Shown: positions 1 through 12,375, numbered from the stretch's first letter. The stretch: DNA of 64,000 nt from Burkholderiales bacterium (GCA_028379895.1 JAOEKQ010000001.1:1-64000); one strand, 5' to 3'. The notes: a model not told the origin generated them from the letters alone. A program made the numbers and translations.

Positions 1-3512
<3,512 letters not shown>

Positions 3513-3721
3513 ATTAAACCTTAGTAATAGTGATAGATAACAATTCGAATGTGTACAACTTATTTAAGCCTATGAACCTTAAACGTTTTACATTATCTAG
3601 ATTCGTTGTTTAACTTATGTTTAGTATAGGGATTTTTTGTGTATAAATATTTTGTTTGTTTGATATTCTGAAGTTATGAAGAAAGATTTAACGTTTTATC
3701 CACAGGCTTACACATAAAGCA
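3513..3721. other. dnaA-dnaN intergenic region, candidate origin with DnaA boxes
   Basis: A 209-base, strongly AT-rich gap. It contains a perfect DnaA box TTATCCACA at 3696-3704 (+), a consensus TTATNCACA box read on the minus strand at 3638-3646, and a one-mismatch box at 3550-3558 (minus). Around 3631-3672 there is a run rich in T with ATAAATATTTTG, which would suit an unwinding element. The other side of dnaA carries another perfect box, so the origin may be here, there, or split between both. The assignment rests on box positions and the gene context only; a GC-skew switch point was not computed. Confidence 0.5.
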
Positions 3722-5074
3722 CTATCCTCTCAGAATCTGTATAAGAGCAGTAAAATCTCGCGCGGTATTTGTATCCGTGGTTCGTAGTTCTGCGATTTTT
3801 CGACAGGCATGAAGCACAGTAGTGTGATCACGACCACCATAAGCCTCACCAATATCAGGCAGGCTATAACTTGTTAATTCTTTAGATAAGGCCATGGCCA
3901 TTTGTCGCGGTCTTGCTACAGATCGTGTTCGCTTTTTTGAGAACATGTCGGAAACTTTAAGTTTGTAATAATCCGCTACACACTTTTGAACTGAGTCAAT
4001 AGTAATAAGTTTGGAGTTGCTGGCCAACAGGTCTTTTAAGGCCTCTTTCGCTACTAATACAGAAATTTTTTCTTTTGTGAAATTCGCATACGCGGTTATC
4101 CTTTTGAGCGCTCCTTCTAATTCTCGAACGTTAGATTGTATGTGGGTTGCGACGAAAAATGCGACATCTTCAGTGAGTTGTATTGAGTCCGTTTCAGCTT
4201 TTTTTAGTAAAATTGCGACTCTGAGCTCTAGTTCCGGCGGCTCTATAGCTACTGTTAACCCTGAACCAAAGCGAGAAACTAGTCGATCTTCCATGCCGGA
4301 TATTTCTTTTGGAAATGTGTCACAAGTCATTACTACCTGTTTTTTAGATTGCATTAGTGCGTTAAACAAATAAAAAAATTCTTCTTGAGTTCGTGCCTTT
4401 TTCGCAAAAAATTGAATATCGTCAATCAATAATAGATCTAACGAGTGATAAAAACGCTTAAATTGTTCGAAGGATTTATGTTGATAGGCACTAACAACAT
4501 CAGATACATATTTTTCCGCGTGTATGTAAAGTATTTTGGCGTTTGGGGTTCTATCTGCTATAACATTTCCAATAGCTTGTACTAGGTGCGTTTTTCCTAA
4601 ACCCACGCCGCCGTATATAAACAATGGGTTATACGCCGTAGCAGGGTTATCACAAACCTGTAGAGCGGCGGCTCTTGCCAATTGATTGCCTCGACCCGTT
4701 ACAAAGCTATCGAACGTAAAACCACCATTTAACTGAGGCGGTCGGTTTTTATTTTTTAAATTATTGTTGATGGGTGGGGGCGTACTTTCAGGCGGGTTCG
4801 TTGATTCCGTTTCGTCAGATATTGGTTCTGAGAGAGGAGTAGGTTTTAGTGAAAACCGGATTGGTAATTGAGCGCCAACGGTTTCTTGGCTTAGTCGCTT
4901 AAGATCTTGAGAATAGTTGTCCCTTGCCCAAACTAACAAAAATCGGTTAGGGGCGACGATAACGATTTCTCCGTTTACTATTTCTCCTTCTAGAGGATGA
5001 ACCCAAGTCTTGTACTGCTGCGACGAAAGCACAGTTTTAAAGTAATCCAGACAGCTATCCCAAAAAGAGCTCAT
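3722..5074 (-). CDS. dnaA: Chromosomal replication initiator DnaA
   Basis: AAA+ initiator that binds DnaA boxes, melts the origin and loads the replicative helicase. 450 residues. Domain I is residues 1-80 (MSSFWDSCLDYFKTVLSSQQ, with W24); a proline/asparagine-rich linker follows (about 85-115). The AAA+ core has Walker A GGVGLGKT (155-162) and Walker B LLLIDD (about 214-219). The C-terminal domain IV has the DnaA signature GGRDHTTVLHACRKI. It reads leftward into dnaN and gyrB and is divergent from rpmH. The leader (5075-5124) contains a hairpin with a T run that could attenuate transcription. Confidence 0.98.
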   Translation of the reverse strand: MSSFWDSCLDYFKTVLSSQQYKTWVHPLEGEIVNGEIVIVAPNRFLLVWARDNYSQDLKRLSQETVGAQLPIRFSLKPTPLSEPISDETESTNPPESTPPPINNNLKNKNRPPQLNGGFTFDSFVTGRGNQLARAAALQVCDNPATAYNPLFIYGGVGLGKTHLVQAIGNVIADRTPNAKILYIHAEKYVSDVVSAYQHKSFEQFKRFYHSLDLLLIDDIQFFAKKARTQEEFFYLFNALMQSKKQVVMTCDTFPKEISGMEDRLVSRFGSGLTVAIEPPELELRVAILLKKAETDSIQLTEDVAFFVATHIQSNVRELEGALKRITAYANFTKEKISVLVAKEALKDLLASNSKLITIDSVQKCVADYYKLKVSDMFSKKRTRSVARPRQMAMALSKELTSYSLPDIGEAYGGRDHTTVLHACRKIAELRTTDTNTARDFTALIQILRG

Positions 5075-5096
5075 TAAAATTTACGCATTATTAAAT

Positions 5097-5124
5097 AAAA
5101 AACCCTATCTCAATTGGTATAGGG
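5097..5124 (-). terminator. Terminator-like hairpin in the dnaA leader
   Basis: On the minus strand the arms CCCTAT (5124-5119) and ATAGGG (5108-5103) are separated by 10 bases and followed directly by six T (5102-5097), about 23 bases upstream of the dnaA start. The stem is short and only half GC, so it would be weak. It could attenuate dnaA transcription or stop read-through from the right. Seen by eye only. Confidence 0.35.
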
Positions 5125-5191
5125 CATATGGATTTGGATACAAACTATTACAGCGGCGATTTAGCTAAGATTGTATATGATCTTTTATAAG

Positions 5192-5200
5192 TTATCCACA
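5192..5200 (+). promoter_or_regulatory. DnaA box upstream of dnaA
   Basis: Perfect TTATCCACA between the divergent dnaA and rpmH genes. It sits in a 14-base match (TTATCCACAGGCTT) to the box at 3696 on the other side of dnaA. It could be part of the origin, or the site through which DnaA represses its own gene. Confidence 0.7.
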
Positions 5201-5221
5201 GGCTTCGGAAAATTAGATAAT

Positions 5222-5250
5222 TTGACATGGCGCCGAAAAAACGTTGTAAT
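5222..5250 (+). promoter_or_regulatory. Sigma-70 promoter for the rpmH operon
   Basis: A perfect -35 TTGACA (5222-5227), 17-base spacer and a near-consensus -10 TGTAAT (5245-5250). Transcription would begin near 5257, giving a leader of about 30 bases that holds the rpmH ribosome binding site GGAGA (5278-5282), six bases before the start codon. Confidence 0.75.
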
Positions 5251-5288
5251 AGCAGGCTTTTTGATCATAGGTTACATGGAGAACTTGG

Positions 5289-5424
5289 ATGAAACGAACA
5301 TACCAGCCGTCCAAAACTAGGCGACAGAGAACGCATGGTTTTTTTGGTAAGAATGAAAACCCGTGGCGGACGCTCTGTTATTAACGCGCGCCGAGCTAAA
5401 GGGAGAGCGCGCTTAAGCGTTTGA
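5289..5424 (+). CDS. rpmH: Ribosomal protein L34, reading frame broken by one extra T
   Basis: L34 is a small basic protein of the large ribosomal subunit. The start [18 protein letters not shown] is unmistakable. At 5339-5345 there are seven T where the L34 frame needs six. Read straight, the frame ends at a TAA (5382-5384) after 31 residues. Skipping one T restores [10 protein letters not shown] and the ending GRARLSV, stop 5422-5424, giving the normal 44 residues. The total span of 136 bases is one more than a multiple of three. The gene is essential in most bacteria, so an error in the T run is the likeliest cause; slippage during transcription is the alternative. A good SD (GGAGA) lies six bases before the start, and the stop overlaps rnpA. 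Confidence 0.9.
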
Positions 5425-5759
5425 GTACAAATAAATTACCTCGGGAGTCTCGTTTATGCGGGAGCGCGAATTACACGGGGCGATTTACTTCAAAGCTGAG
5501 AAGCGGGCACTTTATATTACTCTCTAGAGAGAGCAGCGCGCCCATTAGTCGAATAGGCGTGTCTTTGTCCAAGAAACATATTCCTTTGGCCGTCGTTAGA
5601 ACGCGTGTCCGGCGACAAGTTAAAGAGCTTTTTAGAACAAGCAGATGTTCCATGAATCCCAAAGACTTCGTTATAAGAGCTACGCGACGGATTACTAAAA
5701 CTGAATTGGTTGTCGTTAAGCACGAGCTTAAGGAGCTTTGGTTGCGGGAAAAAAAATGA
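5421..5759 (+). CDS. rnpA: Ribonuclease P protein component
   Basis: Small basic protein that assists the RNase P RNA in maturing tRNA 5' ends. 112 residues, the usual size. It has the RNase P signature region [13 protein letters not shown] near residues 60-72, preceded by RIGVSLSKK. The start is a TTG at 5421 overlapping the rpmH stop by four bases; there is no closer ribosome binding site than the GGGAG about 15 bases upstream, so it is probably translationally coupled to rpmH. The break in the rpmH frame is therefore relevant to its expression. The stop overlaps the yidD start (ATGA). Confidence 0.96.
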   Translation: MSTNKLPRESRLCGSANYTGRFTSKLRSGHFILLSRESSAPISRIGVSLSKKHIPLAVVRTRVRRQVKELFRTSRCSMNPKDFVIRATRRITKTELVVVKHELKELWLREKK

Positions 5760-6001
5760 AACGGCTGCTCATAAAATTAATTCAATATTATCAATATATC
5801 GCGTCGCCATTACTTGGGGCGCGGTGCCGGTTTTATCCGACGTGCTCAGACTACGTAAAGGAAAGCATTTCGTGCCACGGTTCTTTTCTTGGTTTATGTT
5901 TAGGCCTCAAGAGGATCTGTAAATGTCATCCGTTCCACCCGGGGGGGGTTGATCTCGTCCCGGAGATATCTACAAAAAAAAGGAAAGTTCACAATGGATA
6001 G
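5756..6001 (+). CDS. yidD: Membrane protein insertion efficiency factor YidD
   Basis: Small membrane-associated protein that assists insertion of membrane proteins together with YidC. About 81 residues. The start [18 protein letters not shown] at 5756 overlaps the rnpA stop. The family core is clear: ARCRFYPTCSDYVKESI with its cysteines, then CKCHPFHPGGVDLVPE. An eight-G run (5941-5948) encodes part of HPGGV and keeps its frame. It overlaps the yidC start by eight bases. Order rnpA-yidD-yidC is the standard one. Confidence 0.96.
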   Translation: MKRLLIKLIQYYQYIASPLLGARCRFYPTCSDYVKESISCHGSFLGLCLGLKRICKCHPFHPGGVDLVPEISTKKRKVHNG

Positions 6002-7643
6002 CGCGCGCATCATCGCCACCGTAATTTTTGTAGGTTCTATTATTTTATTAGGCGACGCTTGGTTGAAGAAAGATCAAGCTTTAGTCGCTAATTCAACAAT
6101 TCCTACAGAAGCTCAACAGGGCATAACTACCGTACCTACAATTACCAATAATGACGAACCTATTGGGCAAAATGTGGCGAAGCCGCTAAACGAGTTTGCG
6201 CCGGTAATGGGGGATTATGTTCAAGTTAGCACCGACGTGTTTTCAGCGAAGATTGACCGCCTGGGCGGAGGAATAAAAGAATTAACGTTAACTCAACACC
6301 ACAGCAAAGATAGTAAGACAGAAGCCTTAAAGTTGTTTGAAATTAAGGGCGGAAGAACCTATATCGCAGAGTCGGGACTGATCGGAGACGGACTTCCCAA
6401 CCACAATACAAAATTCACCTCTAGCAAGAGTGAGTACTCGCTTTTATCGGGGAGCGACTCATTAAAGGTGGTGTTATTAAGCGATTCTGATAATGCCGCC
6501 GTAGAAAAGATTTATACATTTTATAGGGGGTCATATGCAGTAGATGTGGACTATAAAATAATAAATAAAACCAATGCAACAATTACTCCTAATGCATATT
6601 TTCAATTGTTGAGGGATGGCGGCGGCGCAGACGGAGATACCAAGTTACAACCGACCTACACCGGGGGAGCCGTTTATTCTGAGGAAGCGAAATTTAATAA
6701 AGTTGATTTTAAGGATATGGACCGGGCTAAGCTCAATTATCCGAAAACCGTAAATGACGGGTGGGTCGGATTTGTTCAACATTACTTCGTGGCGGCGTGG
6801 CTACCTGAGGATGGAAAAGGCCGAGAGAATTTCATGAGGGCACTTGGTAATAATTTATATGCGATGGGATATGTCGAGAGTGGCACAGAGATACCTGGAA
6901 ACAGCGAAAGGACTTTAGGCGCTCGTCTCTATGCTGGCCCACAAGAGCAAAACGTTTTAAAAGAACTGGCGCCGGGATTAGATTTGGTTGTGGATTATGG
7001 CTGGCTAACAATCATAGCTTCGCCGTTATTTTGGTTGCTTTCTGCTATTCAAGGCTTGGTGGGTAATTGGGGCTGGTCAATAGTATTTTTAACCGTGATC
7101 ATTAAGTTAGTATTTTTTCCGCTATCGGCAGCCGGCTATAAATCGATGGCGAAAATGCGCGTTATGGCGCCGCGTCTTAAAACCTTAAAAGAAACATACG
7201 GAGATGATAAGCAAAAATTCCAACAAGCGATGATGGACCTATATCGAAAAGAAAAAATTAATCCTTTAGGAGGGTGCTTGCCGATATTGATTCAAATTCC
7301 TTTCTTTATTGCATTATATTGGGTCTTACTTGCCAGCGTAGAGTTACGGGATGCGCCGTTTATTTTTTGGATAACGGACCTTTCAGCAAAAGACCCCTTC
7401 TACGTGTTGCCGATTCTAATGGCGCTCAGCATGATAGCTCAATCTTGGCTTAGCCCAACACCACCAGATCCAATACAAGCTAAAGTGATGAAAGTTATGC
7501 CGGTTATCTTCAGCGTGTTTTTCTTCTTCTTTGCTTCAGGCTTAGTTTTGTATTGGCTTGTAAACAATGTCTTGTCTATAGCGCAGCAATGGACAATTAC
7601 GCGAGCTATCGAGGGTAAAAAGCCCAACAATGCCAAACAATGA
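5994..7643 (+). CDS. yidC: Membrane protein insertase YidC
   Basis: Inserts and folds inner-membrane proteins, alone or with SecYEG, including subunits of the ATP synthase encoded just downstream. 549 residues, matching the proteobacterial form. It starts MDSARIIATVIFVGSIILLG (first membrane segment), followed by the large periplasmic P1 domain (about residues 60-335). The conserved insertase core has GNWGWSIVFLTVIIKLVFFP, the cytoplasmic hairpin with MAKMRVMAPRLK, and NPLGGCLPILIQIPFFIALY. The start at 5994 was chosen over an upstream in-frame codon because it opens directly with the membrane segment. Its end overlaps mnmE by 14 bases. Confidence 0.97.
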   Translation: MDSARIIATVIFVGSIILLGDAWLKKDQALVANSTIPTEAQQGITTVPTITNNDEPIGQNVAKPLNEFAPVMGDYVQVSTDVFSAKIDRLGGGIKELTLTQHHSKDSKTEALKLFEIKGGRTYIAESGLIGDGLPNHNTKFTSSKSEYSLLSGSDSLKVVLLSDSDNAAVEKIYTFYRGSYAVDVDYKIINKTNATITPNAYFQLLRDGGGADGDTKLQPTYTGGAVYSEEAKFNKVDFKDMDRAKLNYPKTVNDGWVGFVQHYFVAAWLPEDGKGRENFMRALGNNLYAMGYVESGTEIPGNSERTLGARLYAGPQEQNVLKELAPGLDLVVDYGWLTIIASPLFWLLSAIQGLVGNWGWSIVFLTVIIKLVFFPLSAAGYKSMAKMRVMAPRLKTLKETYGDDKQKFQQAMMDLYRKEKINPLGGCLPILIQIPFFIALYWVLLASVELRDAPFIFWITDLSAKDPFYVLPILMALSMIAQSWLSPTPPDPIQAKVMKVMPVIFSVFFFFFASGLVLYWLVNNVLSIAQQWTITRAIEGKKPNNAKQ

Positions 7644-8961
7644 GACTATTGCGGCAATAGCGACACCACCTGGCGCTGGCGGTATCGGGGTCGTTAGGTT
7701 ATCCGGAAAAAAAACAAAAGAAATTGCCGAGGAAATGATCGGCGGATTGCCACCAAAAAGGACCGCTGTAAAACGTATTTTTGTTAACGGGGCTGGAGAG
7801 GCTCTAGACTCAGGGCTTGTGGTGTATTTTGAAGGACCCAATTCATACACCGGAGAGGACGTCCTAGAGCTTCAAGGTCATGGCGGACCAGGTGTGCTTC
7901 GTTTGGTTTTGCGCGCATGTATTGATGCGGGGGCGCGACCCGCGGAACCCGGAGAATTCACTCAAAGGGCGTATTTAAACAATAAGCTAGACCTGGCTCA
8001 GGCTGAAAGTGTGGCTGATTTGATTGCCGCATCGTCTGAGGCGGCAGTTTTAAGCGCGCATCGCTCATTGAGCGGCGAGTTTTCTGCCCGGACCGAGCAG
8101 ATAAAACATGAATTAATTGAGGCGCGAGTGTTTGTAGAGGCTGCGATAGACTTCTCTGAAGAGGAAATTGACTTTCTAGAGGACGAGTCAGTCAAGCGGC
8201 GACTCAATGCCGTATACATTAGTTTGGAACAACTCAGAGAACTAGCGGCTCAGGGTAATCTGCTTAGAGAAGGCGCAAAAATTGTGTTGGCAGGAGAGCC
8301 CAACGTTGGCAAGTCAACGTTGATGAATCTTTTGTCTGAAGAAGAAACATCAATTGTCACTGAATATGCTGGGACGACAAGAGATTCCATACAACGTCAA
8401 ATTATAGTCGGTGGCGTGCCTATGCTTATCATCGATACAGCCGGCCTTAGAAGTTCAGACGACCCAATAGAGAGCATAGGCATTCAGCGGACCTTGGACC
8501 ACCTAAAAGATGCAGATGTTATAGTAGATATGAGGGAGGCTGGTAACAATGCACACGTAGAGGCTTCAACAGCTTATTTTGAGAAAGCCAAGAGCATCAT
8601 AGTTTTCAATAAAATCGACCTAACGGGTCAAGTAGAGGGCTTCAATGATCACGAGGGTGTTCCAGCTATAAATCTTTCAGCGAAGACCGGCGAGGGCATA
8701 GAGATTTTAAAGGACCACCTTCTTGATAAAGTTGGGGTTAGATTAAGTGAGGAAGCGCCCTTCATGGCGAGGGAGCGACATCTTAGCGCGCTGGATCGGG
8801 CGGCGACACATGTGAACGCTGCTTTATCAAACATAGGTACAATTGAGTTTTGTGCAGAAGAGCTTAGGGTCGCTCAAAACGCCCTATCCGAAATCACAGG
8901 AGAGTTCGTAGCTGATGACTTACTAGGCGAAATATTTTCAAACTTTTGTGTTGGTAAGTAG
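7630..8961 (+). CDS. mnmE: tRNA uridine-5-carboxymethylaminomethyl modification GTPase MnmE
   Basis: GTPase that, with MnmG, installs the cmnm5 group on wobble uridine 34 of several tRNAs. 443 residues. The N-terminal tetrahydrofolate-binding domain begins ETIAAIATPPGAGGIGVVRLSG. The G domain has G1 GEPNVGKST (about 221-229), DTAGLR, and NKID (about 332). It ends in FCVGK, which contains the catalytic C-x-G-K motif of the family. It overlaps yidC by 14 bases. mnmG follows after an 87-base gap that holds parS. Confidence 0.97.
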   Translation: MPNNETIAAIATPPGAGGIGVVRLSGKKTKEIAEEMIGGLPPKRTAVKRIFVNGAGEALDSGLVVYFEGPNSYTGEDVLELQGHGGPGVLRLVLRACIDAGARPAEPGEFTQRAYLNNKLDLAQAESVADLIAASSEAAVLSAHRSLSGEFSARTEQIKHELIEARVFVEAAIDFSEEEIDFLEDESVKRRLNAVYISLEQLRELAAQGNLLREGAKIVLAGEPNVGKSTLMNLLSEEETSIVTEYAGTTRDSIQRQIIVGGVPMLIIDTAGLRSSDDPIESIGIQRTLDHLKDADVIVDMREAGNNAHVEASTAYFEKAKSIIVFNKIDLTGQVEGFNDHEGVPAINLSAKTGEGIEILKDHLLDKVGVRLSEEAPFMARERHLSALDRAATHVNAALSNIGTIEFCAEELRVAQNALSEITGEFVADDLLGEIFSNFCVGK

Positions 8962-8972
8962 GAGGTTTCAAC

Positions 8973-9032
8973 ATGTTTCACGTGAAACATACGCGAAACC
9001 TTTATGGCTTAATATTTAATTGTCATTATTAA
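8973..9032 (+). CDS. Possible 19-residue leader peptide overlapping parS
   Basis: A small frame starting [10 protein letters not shown] and ending at TAA 9030-9032. It has a perfect Shine-Dalgarno GGAGG (8961-8965) seven bases before its ATG, better than anything in front of mnmG, whose start at 9049 has no visible SD. Its first codons are the parS palindrome itself. It may be a real leader peptide helping mnmG translation, or an accident of mnmE's end plus parS. I know of no family for it. Confidence 0.3.
   Translation: MFHVKHTRNLYGLIFNCHY
8974..8989. promoter_or_regulatory. parS centromere site
   Basis: TGTTTCACGTGAAACA, an exact match to the 16-base bacterial parS consensus, and part of an 18-base perfect palindrome (8973-8990). 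ParB binds here and spreads to form the partition complex moved by ParA. It lies about 2.6 kb from parA, in the usual origin-proximal place. I found no second perfect copy in the window. Confidence 0.93.
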
Positions 9033-9048
9033 TAGATGCATTAAAATT

Positions 9049-10962
9049 ATGTTTTTTTCTAAAAAATATGACGTAATAGTAATCGGTGGCGGCCACGCAG
9101 GTACAGAGGCCGCCCTAGCATCTGCGCGTTCCGGGTCCCAGACGCTATTGTTGACGCATAGCATAGAGACTCTTGGGCAAATGTCATGTAATCCATCAAT
9201 TGGTGGTATCGGCAAAGGCCATTTGGTGAAAGAAATCGATGCCTTGGGTGGCGCAATGGCGTCTGCGGCAGACGAGGCTGGGATACATTTTCGTCGTCTA
9301 AATTCAAGTAAGGGTCCGGCCGTCCGTGCTACGCGCGCTCAAGCAGATCGTTCATTGTATCGGCAAGCAATAAGGACAAGGCTTGAGGCTCAGGATCGGT
9401 TGGATATTTTTCAAGGTGCGGCTATAGATGTACTTGTTTCTGGGGGTTCAGTCACAGGGGTGCTTACAGATATAGGTCTGACTATTAACGCCAAAGCTAT
9501 AGTATTAACTGCAGGAACGTTTTTAGCTGGAAAAATCCACGTTGGATTAGAAAACCATGAGGCCGGTCGGGCTGGTGATGCGCCTTCTAACGTGCTAGCG
9601 GCTCGATTGCGTGAGTTAAAGCTTCCAGTAGGGCGTCTCAAAACGGGCACACCTCCGCGAATTGATGGTCGCACTATTGACTTTTCTGCCCTAGAAAGGC
9701 AGGACGGCGATTTTGCGCGGCCAGTGTTCTCTTTCATGGGATCGCAGGAGCAGCATCCGCAACAGGTTCCCTGTTGGATTACACACACCAACGAAAAAAC
9801 GCACGACCTCATTCGCTCCGGCTTGGATCGATCGCCGCTATATACAGGATTGATAGAGGGGGTTGGACCACGTTATTGTCCGTCTATTGAGGACAAGGTG
9901 GTTCGCTTTTCCGATCGCGGACAGCATCAAATTTTCCTTGAGCCCGAGGGTTTGAGTACGAACGAATATTATCCAAATGGCATTTCTACTAGTCTTCCTT
10001 TCGACGTGCAAAGTGAAATAGTCAAGTCAATTAGGGGTCTTGAACAAGCCTACATCCTAAGGCCTGGGTACGCTATTGAGTATGATTATTTTGATCCTCG
10101 GGCGTTGAAGCCAACCTTAGAGACAAAAGCACTAGAGCATTTGTTTTTCGCCGGACAGATTAATGGCACCACAGGATATGAGGAAGCAGCAGCGCAAGGA
10201 CTGTTGGCGGGATTGAATGCGTCGCGGAAAGTTGCGGGTAAAGAAGGTTGGTATCCGAGGCGAGACGAGGCGTATTTGGGTGTATTGGTTGACGATTTGA
10301 TTACCCGAGGAGTGACAGAGCCTTATCGGATGTTTACTAGTCGAGCAGAATATCGATTAAGCCTTAGAGAAGATAATGCAGATCTTAGGTTAACTCCGGT
10401 AGGTCGAGATTTAGGTCTTGTTGACGATCGTCGATGGGAGATTTTTGAGCGGAAGCGAACGTCAATTGAGGTTGAAACTGAGCGCCTAGCTAAGTTGTTT
10501 GTTAGCCCGAGTTGTGATGATCAAGATAAAATAAAACATGTAGTTGGTACAGTTTTGGATCATGAGTATTCTGCAATTCAGCTGTTGAAACGTCCTGAAG
10601 TAAATTATTCTGCTTTAATGAGTTTGGCTGGAGTCGGCCCCGGCGTTATGGACGAGGTTGTCGCCGAGCAAGTGGAAATTCAATCTAAATATGAAGGTTA
10701 TATCAGCCGTCAAAAAGATGAGGTAAAAAAGATGATTAGTCTGGAGGGGGTTAAGATTCCCGAAGAGGTTGACTATACGATAGTGCCGGGGCTGTCGACG
10801 GAGGCGAAGCAAAAATTAACTTCTACCCGTCCAAGTACATTGGGGCACGCAAGTCGGGTGTCGGGTATCACGCCAGCCGCTGTCGGCATCTTATCGGTTT
10901 ATATTAAGAAATTAAATCAATCGTTAATTGACCGTGGTGATCAGGGAAAGGCCGCCTTTTGA
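9049..10962 (+). CDS. mnmG: tRNA uridine-5-carboxymethylaminomethyl modification enzyme MnmG
   Basis: FAD-dependent partner of MnmE in modification of wobble uridine 34. 637 residues, the long MnmG form. The N-terminal FAD-binding motif is [14 protein letters not shown] (about residues 9-22). Family signatures include [18 protein letters not shown] and GLLAGLNA, and a C-terminal helical domain ([11 protein letters not shown], then [16 protein letters not shown]) that contacts MnmE and tRNA. The ATG at 9049 lacks an evident ribosome binding site. Its TGA overlaps the rsmG ATG. Confidence 0.97.
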   Translation: MFFSKKYDVIVIGGGHAGTEAALASARSGSQTLLLTHSIETLGQMSCNPSIGGIGKGHLVKEIDALGGAMASAADEAGIHFRRLNSSKGPAVRATRAQADRSLYRQAIRTRLEAQDRLDIFQGAAIDVLVSGGSVTGVLTDIGLTINAKAIVLTAGTFLAGKIHVGLENHEAGRAGDAPSNVLAARLRELKLPVGRLKTGTPPRIDGRTIDFSALERQDGDFARPVFSFMGSQEQHPQQVPCWITHTNEKTHDLIRSGLDRSPLYTGLIEGVGPRYCPSIEDKVVRFSDRGQHQIFLEPEGLSTNEYYPNGISTSLPFDVQSEIVKSIRGLEQAYILRPGYAIEYDYFDPRALKPTLETKALEHLFFAGQINGTTGYEEAAAQGLLAGLNASRKVAGKEGWYPRRDEAYLGVLVDDLITRGVTEPYRMFTSRAEYRLSLREDNADLRLTPVGRDLGLVDDRRWEIFERKRTSIEVETERLAKLFVSPSCDDQDKIKHVVGTVLDHEYSAIQLLKRPEVNYSALMSLAGVGPGVMDEVVAEQVEIQSKYEGYISRQKDEVKKMISLEGVKIPEEVDYTIVPGLSTEAKQKLTSTRPSTLGHASRVSGITPAAVGILSVYIKKLNQSLIDRGDQGKAAF

Positions 10963-11597
10963 TGGCGAACGATTTTAGTGAGATTTCTGGAGCCGCTCTA
11001 AAACAAATGGGTTTAAAGGTAACAAAGAGCGAGATTGCCATGTTTCGACAATATATGATTTTATTGGATAAGTGGAATCAGGTTTATAACATCACATCAG
11101 TCACTCCAAAAAATAAGTGGGTAAGTACTCACTTGTATGATTCATGCTCTATTATAAGTGATCTGCCGAGCGGGCCGTTGCTTGACATTGGTACGGGGGG
11201 TGGTTTTCCAGGACTACCAATCGCGATTATGCAGCCGGAGCGTCAAGTGGTGCTTTTGGATCGAAGTGCAAAAAAAACAACCTTTTTAAGGCAAGTGATT
11301 GTCGAGCTGGGACTTAAAAACGTCAAAATTGAAACCTCAAGAATCGAAAGCTATGAACCTGTGAAACGATTCGATGTTATCGTTTCACGAGCGTTTAGTG
11401 AGTTAAAAATTTTTCTTTTAAATGCTTCACGACTTTGTAGTGCGGATGGAGTTTTAGTTGCGATGAAAGGAAAATATCCTGCCGCAGAATTGGCGATAAT
11501 ACCTAAGCTTAATATAAAACAAGTTAAAAAACTTCGAGTGCCTCAGCTTGCTGCCGAGCGTCACATTGTTGAGCTCGCCCCTAATCTTCAACTATAA
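10962..11597 (+). CDS. rsmG: 16S rRNA (guanine527-N7)-methyltransferase RsmG
   Basis: SAM-dependent enzyme that methylates G527 of 16S rRNA, a position linked to streptomycin sensitivity. 211 residues. The SAM-binding motif LLDIGTGGGFPGLPIAI is at about 74-90, with DRSAKKTTFLRQV after it and the family motif SRAFSEL further on. The ATG at 10962 overlaps the mnmG stop; an in-frame TTG three bases upstream is a less likely start. It is followed 13 bases later by parA, giving the conserved order mnmG-rsmG-parA-parB. Confidence 0.96.
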   Translation: MANDFSEISGAALKQMGLKVTKSEIAMFRQYMILLDKWNQVYNITSVTPKNKWVSTHLYDSCSIISDLPSGPLLDIGTGGGFPGLPIAIMQPERQVVLLDRSAKKTTFLRQVIVELGLKNVKIETSRIESYEPVKRFDVIVSRAFSELKIFLLNASRLCSADGVLVAMKGKYPAAELAIIPKLNIKQVKKLRVPQLAAERHIVELAPNLQL

Positions 11598-11610
11598 AAA
11601 GGTAACCGAA

Positions 11611-12375
11611 GTGAGTCGTATTATTGCCATCGCAAACCAAAAAGGAGGTGTAGCAAAAACCACCACTGCTATAAATTTAGCAGCGGGTGTCGCCGCCCAG
11701 GGGAAGCGTGTGCTGCTCATTGATTTAGATCCTCAGGGTAATGCCACCACTGGAAGCGGCATTGATAAGTCAGAGGCGGAGGTCGGTGTGTACGACGTTT
11801 TGACTGAGTCCGCAGAAATCAGGAGTGTTAAGGTTCAAAGCCCGACTGCTGGATACGATTTAGTGACTGCTAACCAACATCTGGCCGGCGCAGATGTAGA
11901 GTTAGTTGGTATAGATGGTCGTGAAAACATACTTAAGCGAGCGTTAGAAAAAGTAACGGACGACTACGATTTTGTTCTGATTGATTGTCCTCCCGCTCTT
12001 AGTTTTCTCACCATCAACGGTTTAACCGCGGCAAAATATGTAATTATTCCCATGCAATGCGAGTATTACGCTCTAGAGGGCTTGATTGATTTAGTCCACA
12101 CAATTAAGCGTATTAAGTCACATTTGAATCCGAATCTTGAAATTGGCGGCTTAGTCAGAACGATGTTTGATGGTCGCAACTCCTTTTCTCATCAGGTTTC
12201 CGAGCAACTCGATACTCACTTTGGCGACAAGCTATTTGAAACCGTAATACCTAGGAATGTGCGAGTCGCAGAAGCGCCCAGTCATGGTCTCCCCGTATTG
12301 ATTTATGACAAGACGTCCAAGGGGGCGCTCGCTTATCGATCGCTGTCCGTAGAATTTTTAAATAGATTTACCTAA
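11611..12375 (+). CDS. parA: Chromosome partitioning ATPase ParA
   Basis: Walker-type ATPase of the ParABS system that binds nucleoid DNA and positions ParB-parS complexes. 254 residues from a GTG start. The deviant Walker A KGGVAKTT covers residues 11-18. Later motifs are LLIDLDPQGNATTG and DFVLIDCPPALS, and the C-terminal part has RNVRVAEAPSHG. An earlier in-frame start would extend into rsmG; the GTG at 11611 was chosen because the protein then opens MSRIIAIANQKGG, like known ParA proteins, with AAGG just upstream. parB follows by 22 bases and parS lies 2.6 kb upstream. Confidence 0.96.
   Translation: MSRIIAIANQKGGVAKTTTAINLAAGVAAQGKRVLLIDLDPQGNATTGSGIDKSEAEVGVYDVLTESAEIRSVKVQSPTAGYDLVTANQHLAGADVELVGIDGRENILKRALEKVTDDYDFVLIDCPPALSFLTINGLTAAKYVIIPMQCEYYALEGLIDLVHTIKRIKSHLNPNLEIGGLVRTMFDGRNSFSHQVSEQLDTHFGDKLFETVIPRNVRVAEAPSHGLPVLIYDKTSKGALAYRSLSVEFLNRFT

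Noticed and set aside
5941..5948. Eight-G run in yidD as possible second frameshift
   Set aside because: The yidD frame continues correctly through it into HPGGVDLVPE and the normal end.
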